This document shows, piece after piece, positions 1 to 7,795 of a stretch of DNA of 64,000 nucleotides. Where the stretch lies: contig NZ_VCGW01000001.1 in assembly GCF_007671675.1 (NCBI RefSeq), positions 248,001 through 312,000 on the forward strand, in the 5' to 3' direction. The position numbers were made by a program, and so were the translations under genes. Source of the stretch: Marinobacter maritimus (GTDB lineage: Bacteria > Pseudomonadota > Gammaproteobacteria > Pseudomonadales > Oleiphilaceae). Numbering within the stretch: the stretch's first letter is position 1; every line of letters begins with the position of its first letter. Under the pieces are notes generated by a model. It searched no databases, was not told the origin of the DNA, and saw only the letters and a list, made by a program, of their open reading frames with translations.

Positions 1-621
1 GGAAACTTTGTGTCCCTGACGGGTATGGATCTTTCGTCCGGCATGATAGAACACGCCAGCGCAAGCGCCCCGAATGACATCATCTGGACTGTTGCGGATG
101 CTGAGGCGATCCCTCTGCCGGACCAGAGTTGTGACTTGATATTCAGTAACCTGATGATCCAGTGGAGTGCTGCTCCAGTGCAGGTTCTGCGAGAGTGCCG
201 GCGGGTGCTCAGGCCCGGAGGCACGTTAGTGGTATCAACGCTTCTTGATGGGACTCTCAGGGAGTTGGATCAGGCCTGGCAGCATGCGGACCCCGGCCAG
301 AATCATATAAACCGCTTCGAGTCTGAGGCCGCGCTTCGGGAGGCTGTATCACAAGAGTTGCCGGGAGCTGAAATCGAAACAAAAACCCTGCGGTTACCTT
401 ATGCCTCCCCGCTCACGTTGGCGGCAGAGCTCAAGCACCTGGGTGCGGGCTACAAAGATGCCAGCAGGCGCAGGTCCATGACAGCCCCAGGGCGGTTGCG
501 CGCCATGTGCCGGCATTATCCGGTAGAGCCTGATGGCGGCGTTGTGGCGAGCTATGAGGCCGCCTGGGTTTTCTGGTCGTGCCGTGGTAACAACCATAAG
601 GCACAGATTGAAAAAGAGTGA
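1..621 (+). CDS. bioC: Malonyl-ACP O-methyltransferase BioC, 5' partial
   Basis: SAM-dependent methyltransferase that would methylate malonyl-ACP to start pimelate synthesis for biotin. The reading frame is already open at base 1, so the N-terminus (SAM motif I) lies outside the window and 206 codons are visible. Seen: the GMDLSSGMI segment typical of BioC after motif I, a DLIFSNLMIQW motif IV region, and LRPGGTLVVST post-motif. bioD follows 15 bases downstream on the same strand, which is the usual end of a bio operon and distinguishes it from other class I methyltransferases. The GTG at position 10 is an internal codon, not a start. Confidence 0.9.
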   Translation, partial: GNFVSLTGMDLSSGMIEHASASAPNDIIWTVADAEAIPLPDQSCDLIFSNLMIQWSAAPVQVLRECRRVLRPGGTLVVSTLLDGTLRELDQAWQHADPGQNHINRFESEAALREAVSQELPGAEIETKTLRLPYASPLTLAAELKHLGAGYKDASRRRSMTAPGRLRAMCRHYPVEPDGGVVASYEAAWVFWSCRGNNHKAQIEKE

Positions 622-636
622 TCCAGGCAGGCATGT

Positions 637-1329
637 ATGGCTAAAAAAACGGTTTTTGTGACAGGTACAGATACAGAGGTTGGCAAGACCATGGTGTCTG
701 CGGCAATTCTGGAAGCCGCCAAAACAGCAGGCAAGCGCGCGCTGGGGATGAAACCCATTGCCTCCGGGTGCGAAAACACACCAGAGGGGCTGCGTAATGA
801 AGACGCACTGATTCTTCAGCAAGCGGCCACTGAAACGCTTGCCTACGATCTTGTTAACCCTATTGCGCTGGAGCCGGCCATTGCACCTCATGTGGCAGCC
901 GCGCAGGCCGGGCGCACCGTCTCGGCGGGCCGCCTGGTGGGGTTCTGTCGTGGCATGCAAATGCGCCCGGTGGATCTTTTGCTGATTGAAGGTGCGGGCG
1001 GCTGGCGAGTTCCGCTGAATGAACGGGAAACCTACTCGGCGGTACCCCGGGAGCTCGGTGTGCCGGTGGTTCTTGTGGTTGCTCTCAGGCTTGGATGCAT
1101 TAACCAGGCGCTGCTAACTGCGGAGGCTATTCGCAACGATGGACTAGTGCTGGCAGGGTGGGTGGCTAACCACGCGGAACCTGCAGTAATGAGTTGCGAG
1201 CAGGAAACACTGGATTATCTTATGGAACATATCGGTGCTCCCTGTCTTGGTGTTATACCCTGGATTGAAGGCGCCGAGCCGGAAATTCTGAGTGGCTATC
1301 TTGACGTAGATGTGCTGTTTGAAAATTGA
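637..1329 (+). CDS. bioD: Dethiobiotin synthetase BioD
   Basis: ATP-dependent carboxylase that closes the ureido ring of dethiobiotin from 7,8-diaminopelargonate and CO2. 230 aa, the usual family length. The P-loop variant FVTGTDTEVGKT is at residues 6-17, KPIASG (the lysine contacts substrate) at about residues 40-45, and IEGAGGWRVP near residue 118. It follows bioC by 15 bases and is very likely co-transcribed; the downstream small gene begins 51 bases later. Cytoplasmic. No oddities seen. Confidence 0.95.
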   Translation: MAKKTVFVTGTDTEVGKTMVSAAILEAAKTAGKRALGMKPIASGCENTPEGLRNEDALILQQAATETLAYDLVNPIALEPAIAPHVAAAQAGRTVSAGRLVGFCRGMQMRPVDLLLIEGAGGWRVPLNERETYSAVPRELGVPVVLVVALRLGCINQALLTAEAIRNDGLVLAGWVANHAEPAVMSCEQETLDYLMEHIGAPCLGVIPWIEGAEPEILSGYLDVDVLFEN

Positions 1330-1380
1330 ACAATGATGTGGCCTAATGGTGTCAATTAATGGTCACGGGAAGCCGCAGTC

Positions 1381-1626
1381 ATGATCAATAATACGCTCGC
1401 AATTGGCATTCAAGGTATCCAGGACGGTATGTACGGCATGGAAAACGCCGCCCGTAAAATTGCCCGCGCAGGCGTTGACGGCCCTCAAGGTAGTGGCGGG
1501 AGTGGGAATAGTCTGATTGAGCCCATTATCGATCTGAAATTGTACGAGCGTAGCGTGGAAGCGTCGGCACAGGTGGTGAAAGCCGCTGACGAGACCCTCG
1601 GTACGCTTTTGGACATTATGGTCTGA
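1381..1626 (+). CDS. Miniature flagellar rod/hook-like protein
   Basis: 81 aa protein I recognise only by resemblance. Its N-terminal half (INNTLAIGIQGIQDGMYG) resembles the N-terminal helix of flagellar rod and hook proteins, and its C-terminal half (ASAQVVKAADETLGTLLDI) closely matches the C-terminal helix of FlgC, FlgE and FlgG. A glycine-rich linker (residues about 35-42) replaces the entire central domain, so only the two D0-type helices remain. No signal peptide or membrane segment. It lies between bioD and the SprA-related gene, far from any flagellar cluster in this window. A flagellar role is inference. Confidence 0.7.
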   Translation: MINNTLAIGIQGIQDGMYGMENAARKIARAGVDGPQGSGGSGNSLIEPIIDLKLYERSVEASAQVVKAADETLGTLLDIMV

Positions 1627-1637
1627 GTTCTGATGAC

Positions 1638-2429
1638 GTGAGCCCGCTTTCACCTCTTTCCTATCTTTCTCCCTATTCCACTGGAACCCGTTCGGGAAGC
1701 ACTCCCGCTAGCGCTCCGTCTGACTTGTCATCCAGCTCTGTAAGTCCTGCTGTTCGCGAATCGCGTAGTACCGGGAATGCGAAAGGTGAGGCGCCTTCGG
1801 AAACCGGGAGCCAGGCCGTCCGTGCTGCAGATGAAAGCGAAGCTGCGGATGCCAGCCGCAAAACCGATGAAACAGAAGCCCCCGGTAAAGAAGCGGGCGG
1901 ACTGGATGAAGCAGAATTGAAAGAGCTCACCGAGCTCAAAGCCCGGGACCGTGAAGTTCGCGCTCATGAGGCAGCGCACCAGGCAGTCGGTGGTCAATAC
2001 GCAGGCGGCATGTCGTTTACCTATCAGCGGGGCCCCGACGGCGCTCAATACGCGGTTGGCGGCGAGGTGTCTATTGATATATCGCCCGTCAATGGAAACC
2101 CCCAGGCAACCATCGAAAAAATGCGAGTGGTGCGTGCTGCTGCGATGGCGCCAGCGGAGCCGTCGGGCCAGGATCGTGCCGTTGCAGCACAGGCAATGCA
2201 GGTGTTGCTGCAGGCTCAGTCGGAGCTTGCTTCGGGACAGACCTCCCCCAATCCGCAGGAAAAGTCATCAGATAACGATGGCGAAGATGCCTCTGCACGC
2301 TCTCGGGGAGACGTTTCTGAAGACGCTTCCGGAACCGGGCGGCAGGCCAGAGCTACCTATCAGAACGTTGCTGGCTACGGGCCAGGCGCAAACTCGTCCG
2401 AGGTCGGGTTTCTACCGATTTCGGCCTGA
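1638..2429 (+). CDS. SprA-related family protein, putative metalloprotease
   Basis: 263 aa. The first ~100 residues are Ser/Pro/Ala/Glu-rich and look disordered. A conserved core at about residues 105-195 carries REVRAHEAAHQAVGG (an HExxH-type HEAAH), a YAVGGEVSIDISP stretch, and an alanine-rich helix. The C-terminus is again low-complexity. This matches the SprA-related/putative catalytic metalloprotease family found in many proteobacteria; activity is unproven. The GTG start is chosen because the frame opens just upstream of it, 11 bases after the previous stop. It probably shares a transcript with the flagellar-like gene. Confidence 0.75.
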   Translation: MSPLSPLSYLSPYSTGTRSGSTPASAPSDLSSSSVSPAVRESRSTGNAKGEAPSETGSQAVRAADESEAADASRKTDETEAPGKEAGGLDEAELKELTELKARDREVRAHEAAHQAVGGQYAGGMSFTYQRGPDGAQYAVGGEVSIDISPVNGNPQATIEKMRVVRAAAMAPAEPSGQDRAVAAQAMQVLLQAQSELASGQTSPNPQEKSSDNDGEDASARSRGDVSEDASGTGRQARATYQNVAGYGPGANSSEVGFLPISA

Positions 2430-2606
2430 CCTTACAGTTATTCAGCCTGCTGATTCGTCAGGCGAATGTCGTCAACACTCCCTGAATGTCTCATTACTCT
2501 GCATCACGCGGGCAGGCGTGGTTTACGCAGCTGGTTTGTGGGTTTCAGGCCTCCCTGTGAAACGTGTGCCGGTCACCAATCTCTACATAAATTGTTTGCC
2601 GGGCTA

Positions 2607-2636
2607 TTGACAATTCTGTGCCTCTAAACGTATGTT
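2607..2636 (+). promoter_or_regulatory. Predicted sigma-70 promoter of acyl-CoA dehydrogenase gene
   Basis: A perfect -35 TTGACA at 2607-2612 is followed after 18 bases by TATGTT at 2631-2636 (4 of 6 matches to the -10 consensus). It is about 110 bases upstream of the ATG at 2750. The -10 is overlapped by the two palindromic boxes at 2625-2651, which suggests repression. Confidence 0.5.
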
Positions 2637-2651
2637 TCAAACAAGTGTTTA
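2625..2651. promoter_or_regulatory. Tandem PsrA-like operator boxes
   Basis: Two adjacent palindromes, AAACGTATGTTT (2626-2637) and CAAACAAGTGTTTA (2638-2651), both fit AAAC-N4-GTTT. The Pseudomonas TetR-family regulator PsrA recognises a (G/C)AAAC-N2-4-GTTT(G/C) palindrome and controls beta-oxidation genes; here one outer base of each box deviates. The position over the -10 and the downstream gene type fit a fatty-acid-responsive repressor. The regulator itself is not in the window. Confidence 0.45.
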
Positions 2652-2749
2652 ATTAATGCTGCATCACACAAAGTTGTAGCGTCTGAGCAAACCCAAGGCC
2701 ACAAGCTGTTATATCTTTTCAGCCAAGACCGAAAACCGAGGTGGTTTAC

Positions 2750-4549
2750 ATGCCTGAGTACAAAGCGCCCCTGCGTGATATCAAATTCGTAATGAACGAG
2801 CTGCTCGACAGCGAGGCCCACTACGCCAATCTGGAAGGCGCGGAAGACGCAACTCCGGATATGGTTGATGCCATTATCCAGGAAGGTGCGAAGTTTGCTG
2901 AGCAGGTACTGTCGCCGCTGAATGCGGTTGGCGACAGGGAGGGCTGTATCTGGAGCGAAGACGGTGTAAAAACACCGACTGGCTTCAAGGAAGCTTATGA
3001 CAAGTTTGTTGAAGGTGGCTGGCCGTCACTGGCGGCTGATCCCAACTATGGTGGTCAGGGCTTGCCGGATTCGCTAGGCATCGTGATGAGCGAGCTGAAC
3101 GGCACTGCCAACTGGTCCTGGGGCATGTACCCCGGCCTTAGCCACGGCGCAATAAACACCATCGAAGCGCATGGTACGGAAGAGCAGAAGCAGACTTACC
3201 TTACCAAAATGATCAGTGGTGAATGGACTGGCACCATGTGCCTGACCGAAGCCCACTGTGGCTCGGATCTGGGCACCCTGCGCACAAAGGCAGAGCCCAA
3301 CGCGGACGGCTCCTACAGCATTACCGGCACCAAGATCTTCATCTCCGCCGGTGAACATGATATGACCGATAACATCGTTCACATTGTACTGGCGCGTTTG
3401 CCAGGTGCACCGGAAGGCACCAAGGGCATATCCCTGTTTATCGTGCCCAAGTCAGTGCCTGCCCAAGATGGCTCTGCCGGCGAGCGTAACGCGGTATCCT
3501 GTGGCTCTCTGGAGCACAAAATGGGTATCCACGGTAACGCGACCTGCGTGATGAACTTCGACGGCGCCAAAGGGTGGCTGATCGGGCCAGAGAACAAGGG
3601 CCTGAACTGTATGTTCACCTTCATGAACGTGGCTCGTATTGGTACGGCCATTCAGGGCCTGGGTGCAGCGGAAATGGGCTTCCAGGGATCATTGGCCTAC
3701 GCCAAAGACCGTCTGGCCATGCGCTCACTGAGCGGTGCCAAGAACCCGGAAGGTTATGCTGATCCGATTATTGTGCACCCGGACGTTCGCCGCATGCTGC
3801 TGACTCAGAAAGCCGTTGCAGAAGGTGCTCGAGCACTGATCTATCTGACGGCGCAAAAGGCGGACCTCGTTGAGCGTGGTAGGTCTGAGGAAGAGCGCAA
3901 AGAAGCCGACGAGCTGCTTGGTTTCCTGACTCCGATTGCCAAGGCCTTCCTGACCGAAATTGGTTACGAAGCAGCCAACCTGGGTATGCAGGTCTTTGGT
4001 GGCCATGGTTACATCTCCGAGTGGGGTATGGAGCAGAACGTGCGCGATGCCCGTATTGGCATGATCTACGAGGGCACAACCGGTATCCAGGCGCTGGATC
4101 TTCTGGGTCGCAAGGTGCTAATGACTCAGGGCGAGTCCCTCAAGGGCTTCACCAAGCAGGTGCACCAGTTCTGCAAAGAGAACGCCGATAACGAACAGAT
4201 GAAGCAATTTATTGAGCCGCTGAGCGCGATCAATAAGGAGTGGGGCGATCTGACCATGAAAGTGGGCATGACCGCCATGAAGAACCGCGAAGAAGTCGGT
4301 GCTGCATCTGTGGATTACCTGATGTACTCCGGTTATGCGGTATTCGCATACCTTTGGGCTCGTATGGCCAAGATCGCGCAGGACAAACTGGCTGAAGGCA
4401 CTGGTGAAGAGATGTTCTACAACGCCAAGTTGCAGACTGCACGCTTCTACTTTGCCCGCATGTTGCCGCGTACCAAGACTCACGCTGTGACCATGCTGGC
4501 GGGTGCCGACACCCTGCTGGATATGCCGGAAGAAGCCTTCGCAATCTGA
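2750..4549 (+). CDS. Acyl-CoA dehydrogenase, large C-terminal-extended type
   Basis: FAD enzyme for the first alpha,beta-dehydrogenation step of fatty acyl-CoA beta-oxidation. 599 aa, the longer class with an N-terminal helical segment and a C-terminal extension (as in DmdC and Pseudomonas PA0506-type FadE proteins). Seen: MCLTEAHCGSDLG flavin loop near residue 160, FGGHGYISEWGMEQ and the catalytic-base region MIYEGTTGIQALDL near residue 440. The ATG at 2750 is preferred over an in-frame GTG nine bases upstream because GAGGTGG is well spaced before it and the MPEYKAPLRDIKF start matches the paralogue downstream. A hairpin terminator follows the stop. Chain-length specificity cannot be read. 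Confidence 0.9.
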   Translation: MPEYKAPLRDIKFVMNELLDSEAHYANLEGAEDATPDMVDAIIQEGAKFAEQVLSPLNAVGDREGCIWSEDGVKTPTGFKEAYDKFVEGGWPSLAADPNYGGQGLPDSLGIVMSELNGTANWSWGMYPGLSHGAINTIEAHGTEEQKQTYLTKMISGEWTGTMCLTEAHCGSDLGTLRTKAEPNADGSYSITGTKIFISAGEHDMTDNIVHIVLARLPGAPEGTKGISLFIVPKSVPAQDGSAGERNAVSCGSLEHKMGIHGNATCVMNFDGAKGWLIGPENKGLNCMFTFMNVARIGTAIQGLGAAEMGFQGSLAYAKDRLAMRSLSGAKNPEGYADPIIVHPDVRRMLLTQKAVAEGARALIYLTAQKADLVERGRSEEERKEADELLGFLTPIAKAFLTEIGYEAANLGMQVFGGHGYISEWGMEQNVRDARIGMIYEGTTGIQALDLLGRKVLMTQGESLKGFTKQVHQFCKENADNEQMKQFIEPLSAINKEWGDLTMKVGMTAMKNREEVGAASVDYLMYSGYAVFAYLWARMAKIAQDKLAEGTGEEMFYNAKLQTARFYFARMLPRTKTHAVTMLAGADTLLDMPEEAFAI

Positions 4550-4582
4550 TTTCAGAGAGCGTTCAAGGTTAACCGGTCAGAT

Positions 4583-4616
4583 AAGCCCGTGCTCCCTCAG
4601 GAGCCGGGCTTTTTTC
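4583..4616 (+). terminator. Rho-independent terminator after first acyl-CoA dehydrogenase
   Basis: Stem AAGCCCG/CGGGCTT enclosing a further GCTCC/GGAGC pairing, followed by a run of T at 4610-4615. It starts 33 bases after the stop codon. Confidence 0.85.
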
Positions 4617-4686
4617 ATGAGTTACGGTTGGTTTTACGGTAGAATATTCGACAATCAAATAATATAAACCACGACACACTGCGTGA

Positions 4687-4722
4687 GCAGGCGAGCTTGC
4701 TTTGCACTCGTAAGCTGCCTGC
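4687..4722 (+). promoter_or_regulatory. Leader hairpin upstream of second acyl-CoA dehydrogenase
   Basis: GCAGGCGAGCTTGC (4687-4700) and GTAAGCTGCCTGC (4710-4722) can pair around a 9-base loop, with one bulge and one G-T pair. There is no T run, so it is not a simple terminator. It lies 64 bases before the start codon; an AT-rich stretch with TAATATAAAC near 4659 could hold the promoter. Role unknown. Confidence 0.4.
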
Positions 4723-4735
4723 ACAGACAAGTTTT

Positions 4736-4780
4736 GAACTTGGACTGTTTCGAAATTGGACTGTTTTTGAAATTGGAGAG
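4736..4780 (+). repeat. Short tandem repeat in leader of second acyl-CoA dehydrogenase
   Basis: Two full units and one partial unit of about 17 bases, each beginning GAA(A/C)TTGGA and, where complete, continuing CTGTTT. The third partial unit supplies the GGAGAG ribosome binding site. The array ends 5 bases before the ATG, so a change in copy number would alter the leader. Confidence 0.6.
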
Positions 4781-4785
4781 AGTTG

Positions 4786-6582
4786 ATGGCTGATTATCAG
4801 GCACCCCTGCGTGACATGCGTTTTATACTGAATGAAGTATTTGATGCGCCGGCTTTATGGGCGTCTCTGCCCAAAGTAGCGGAAAATGTGGATCCCGACA
4901 CCGCCGATGCGATTCTTGAAGAAGCCGGTAAAATTACCAGTGGCGTGTTGGCACCCCTGAATCGCGAAGCGGACGAGCAGGGCTGCAAATGGGCCCAAGG
5001 CGAAGTAACCTCGCCAGATGGCTTTAAAGAAGCCTACCAGACGATCGTTGAAGGCGGCTGGAATGGACTTGGCGGAAACCCTGAGTTTGGCGGCATGGGC
5101 ATGCCCAAAACCCTGGTGGCGCAGTTTGAAGAGATGATGCAGGGCGCGAACATGGCCTTCGGTCTGGCGCCGATGCTGACTGCTGGCGCTTGTCTTGCGC
5201 TGGATGCGCATGGCAGCCAGGAATTAAAAGAAAAGTATCTCCCTAACATGTACTCAGGTGTCTGGACCGGGGCTATGGATTTGACAGAGCCACACGCCGG
5301 AACCGATCTGGGTATTATCCGCACGAAGGCCGAACCCAATAGTGACGGCTCGTTCAACCTGACTGGCACCAAGATTTTTATCACTTGGGGCGAGCACGAC
5401 ATGGCGGAGAACATTATTCATCTGGTGTTGGCCAAGCTGCCCGGCGCCCCGAAGGGTCCCAAAGGTATTTCTCTGTTGTTGGTTCCCAAGTTCATGGTGA
5501 ACGATGACGGGTCTCTCGGCGAGCGTAACAGTTTGAGTTGTGGCTCCATCGAGAAAAAGATGGGCATCAAAGGCTCGGCAACCTGTGTGATGAACTTTGA
5601 TGGCGCCAAGGGCTGGCTTGTAGGTGATGAGAACAAAGGCCTTAACGCCATGTTCACCATGATGAACTACGAGCGCCTGGGTGTAGGTATTCAGGGTATC
5701 GGTGCTGCAGAAGCTTCCTTGCAGAGCGCACGGGAATACGCCATGGAGCGGATTCAGAGCCGCGCGCCTACTGGTGCACAGCAGCCTGAAAAAGCGGCAG
5801 ATCCGATTCTGGTGCACCCGGATGTGCGCCGCATGCTGCTGACCATGAAAGGTTACGTCGAAGGCGGTCGCGCCTTTTCAACGTATGTGGCGCAGTGGCT
5901 GGATATCTCCAAATATGCGGATGCCGCAGAAGAGGATCGCCGTAAACACGCAGAAGGCATGGTTGCACTGCTGACGCCGGTGGCGAAAGCATTTTTGACC
6001 GATCGGGGTCTGGACGCCTGTATCATGGGGCAGCAAGTGCTTGGCGGCCACGGGTTTATCCGTGAATGGGGTCAGGAACAGCTGGTTCGCGACTGCCGTA
6101 TTACACAAATCTACGAAGGCACCAACGGCATCCAGGCGCTGGATCTTATTGGTCGCAAGGTCGTAGGTAGCCAGGGTAAACTGTATGAGCTGTTTGCTGA
6201 AGACGTAGCAGGTTTCATTGAGGAAAACAGCGGTGAGGAGAGCTTGCGCCCCTATCTGGAGCCACTTGCAGCAGCATTTGAGCGCTTGTCGGACGTTACT
6301 GAGCATGTGATCAAGCAGGCTTCGGACAACCCCGATGCCGTTGGTGCGGCCTCAGTGGACTACCTCGATCTGTTTGGCCTCACTGCGCTGGGTTACATGT
6401 GGGCGCGTATTGTGAAGGCGGCTGCGCCAAAGGCTGGCGATGATACATCGGGCTTTTATAGCGGGAAGCTGAAAACCGCGCGTTTCTACTACGATCGCCT
6501 GTTGCCGAAAACGGTTTCACTTGCTGAAGGCATTCGCAGCGGAAGTGACTCCATGATGGCGCTTACCGCCGAAGAGTTCTGA
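4786..6582 (+). CDS. Acyl-CoA dehydrogenase, second paralogue
   Basis: 598 aa FAD-dependent acyl-CoA dehydrogenase, colinear over its whole length with the gene just upstream, so probably an old tandem duplication. Motifs: MDLTEPHAGTDLG flavin loop, GGHGFIREWGQEQ, and IYEGTNGIQALDL carrying the expected catalytic glutamate. Start: ATG at 4786 follows GGAGAG; an adjoining in-frame TTG three bases upstream is less likely. It has its own leader and terminator, so the two paralogues may be regulated separately. The pair downstream of bioD matches the arrangement in Pseudomonas, where the two enzymes differ in chain-length preference; specificity here is not inferable. Confidence 0.9.
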   Translation: MADYQAPLRDMRFILNEVFDAPALWASLPKVAENVDPDTADAILEEAGKITSGVLAPLNREADEQGCKWAQGEVTSPDGFKEAYQTIVEGGWNGLGGNPEFGGMGMPKTLVAQFEEMMQGANMAFGLAPMLTAGACLALDAHGSQELKEKYLPNMYSGVWTGAMDLTEPHAGTDLGIIRTKAEPNSDGSFNLTGTKIFITWGEHDMAENIIHLVLAKLPGAPKGPKGISLLLVPKFMVNDDGSLGERNSLSCGSIEKKMGIKGSATCVMNFDGAKGWLVGDENKGLNAMFTMMNYERLGVGIQGIGAAEASLQSAREYAMERIQSRAPTGAQQPEKAADPILVHPDVRRMLLTMKGYVEGGRAFSTYVAQWLDISKYADAAEEDRRKHAEGMVALLTPVAKAFLTDRGLDACIMGQQVLGGHGFIREWGQEQLVRDCRITQIYEGTNGIQALDLIGRKVVGSQGKLYELFAEDVAGFIEENSGEESLRPYLEPLAAAFERLSDVTEHVIKQASDNPDAVGAASVDYLDLFGLTALGYMWARIVKAAAPKAGDDTSGFYSGKLKTARFYYDRLLPKTVSLAEGIRSGSDSMMALTAEEF

Positions 6583-6600
6583 TTCTTCAGGAAGGTGGCA

Positions 6601-6632
6601 AAAAAGCAGGCTCCTGAGCCTGCTTTTTTTTG
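6601..6632. terminator. Bidirectional terminator between convergent genes
   Basis: AAAAAAGCAGGC / GCCTGCTTTTTTTT with a 6-base loop. The A run on one side and T run on the other let it serve the acyl-CoA dehydrogenase on the plus strand and the nuclease gene on the minus strand. Confidence 0.9.
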
Positions 6633-6635
6633 GTT

Positions 6636-7271
6636 TTAAAGGCGCTCTACACGTGTCGGATCGGTGATATACGAGTTCTCGTTACCCTGGATTTCAGCAA
6701 CTCGTTTGTGGCGCGAGAGTTCTGTGTCGTCTGGAGGGTCCGCACGGTTCCAGTTCTGGAATACTCGTGATGATCCCAGCCAAGGCAGGCCATAGGTGCC
6801 GACCATGTAGCTCATGCTGCGGGCAACATCGCCTTTCACTTTGGCCGGTGGCTCAAAGAATGGGCTGCTTTCCCGGATGCCACAGTCGTTTTCTTTGACG
6901 GTGGCTCCAAGGTCTTCGTAGCGGGCATTGCGGCGACGAAGTTCTGTACGGGTACGGACCGGGATTATATTGTGCAGGTCAGAAGCGATCTGGCGATAGC
7001 GGTTGTCTTGTTCGCATTGGCGGGAGGTGCCGCATGACAGGGCATCACGCACATCGGCGAGAGGGTATATGTAACCTTCCGTCAGTGTGAAACCTTTACG
7101 TGAAAACGGCTCATCGCAGAAGAAAGACTGGCCACCGTTGGCGTACAAATTGCCCCAGAATTGATCCTTGATGACGGTTTTCGGATCACTGAAGCGAGTA
7201 TTCTGGCCGATAACCAATGTTGTGGTCAGCAGGAAAACAAGCGCGGCAAGGGTGAGAAAAACATTTTTCAT
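6636..7271 (-). CDS. endA: Secreted EndA-type endonuclease I
   Basis: 211 aa with an N-terminal signal peptide (MKNVFLTLAALVFLLTTTLV, cleavage probably near residue 22), so periplasmic or secreted. It matches the endonuclease I family (EndA/Vvn, beta-beta-alpha-metal fold): DLHNIIPVRTRTE holds the catalytic His, EPPAKVKGDVARSMSYM matches the family's PPxxxrGdvAR signature, and the NW...DPPDDTELSRHKRVAEIQGN segment resembles the Mg-binding end of the fold with QGNxNxYI. Four or more cysteines suggest disulphides. It would non-specifically degrade DNA (or RNA) outside the cytoplasm. Monocistronic, sharing a terminator with the convergent gene. Confidence 0.88.
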   Translation of the reverse strand: MKNVFLTLAALVFLLTTTLVIGQNTRFSDPKTVIKDQFWGNLYANGGQSFFCDEPFSRKGFTLTEGYIYPLADVRDALSCGTSRQCEQDNRYRQIASDLHNIIPVRTRTELRRRNARYEDLGATVKENDCGIRESSPFFEPPAKVKGDVARSMSYMVGTYGLPWLGSSRVFQNWNRADPPDDTELSRHKRVAEIQGNENSYITDPTRVERL

Positions 7272-7420
7272 ACGCCATTAATACCTCTCAGTGTCTGCAA
7301 GCGTCTTTAGTGATTAATGACGCTCAGTTCACTTACTGAAAAGGATTATGGCATAAGGACTCTTATTGCAAGAGCCCTCACGGTAACTTTTTGTAGAGTT
7401 CTGTTAACAGCTTAACGTTT

Positions 7421-7684
7421 TCACTTCATTTTGTTGCGAATGTTTTCGTAGCCTGTTTTCAGCTCTTCGCCAACTTTTTTTGCAGTCTGACGTGCTTCCT
7501 GGGATGCGTCGTTTGCACCGTCCATTACCTGATCGAAGCGGTTTCTGAATTTATCCCACTCTTGCTCGAGCTCATCGAACTCGTCTTTTACATCCTGACG
7601 AGCCAAATGAAGTTGGACACGAGCTTCATCACGATACTGTTTGATTTTATCCGAGAGAGTTTTGAGTTCTTCTTGAATGCCCAT
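7421..7684 (-). CDS. Small coiled-coil protein of unknown function
   Basis: 87 aa, highly charged, with heptad-like spacing over almost its full length (LSDKIKQYRDEARVQLHLAR, DELEQEWDKFRNRFDQVMD). No signal peptide or membrane segment. Resembles unnamed small alpha-helical or stress-associated proteins, but I cannot assign a family. Start: ATG at 7684 is preferred to the one at 7690 because AGGAGG is 9 bases upstream of the former and only 3 from the latter. Stands alone between endA and holA. Confidence 0.7.
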   Translation of the reverse strand: MGIQEELKTLSDKIKQYRDEARVQLHLARQDVKDEFDELEQEWDKFRNRFDQVMDGANDASQEARQTAKKVGEELKTGYENIRNKMK

Positions 7685-7795
7685 AACCATGCGCCTCCTT
7701 GGGTTAGCGATACCCTAACAATGCGCTTGGTACCGAAAAACTGTCAAGTGACGGGCAGGCAAGAACGGCTCTATGTCGGGTGCACTTGATCCATG

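Larger units (their letters stand above)
2430..2749. other. Intergenic region with the fadE-like gene promoter
   Basis: 320 bases without a credible gene. The left half shows nothing I can assign. The right half holds a promoter and paired AAAC-N4-GTTT boxes, described separately, followed by an approximately 100-base leader before the acyl-CoA dehydrogenase start. The short open frames through it lack ribosome binding sites and family resemblance. Confidence 0.6.

Noticed and set aside
2624..2821. Small minus-strand frame before the first acyl-CoA dehydrogenase
   Set aside because: Crosses the promoter and the start of the real gene; no ribosome site.
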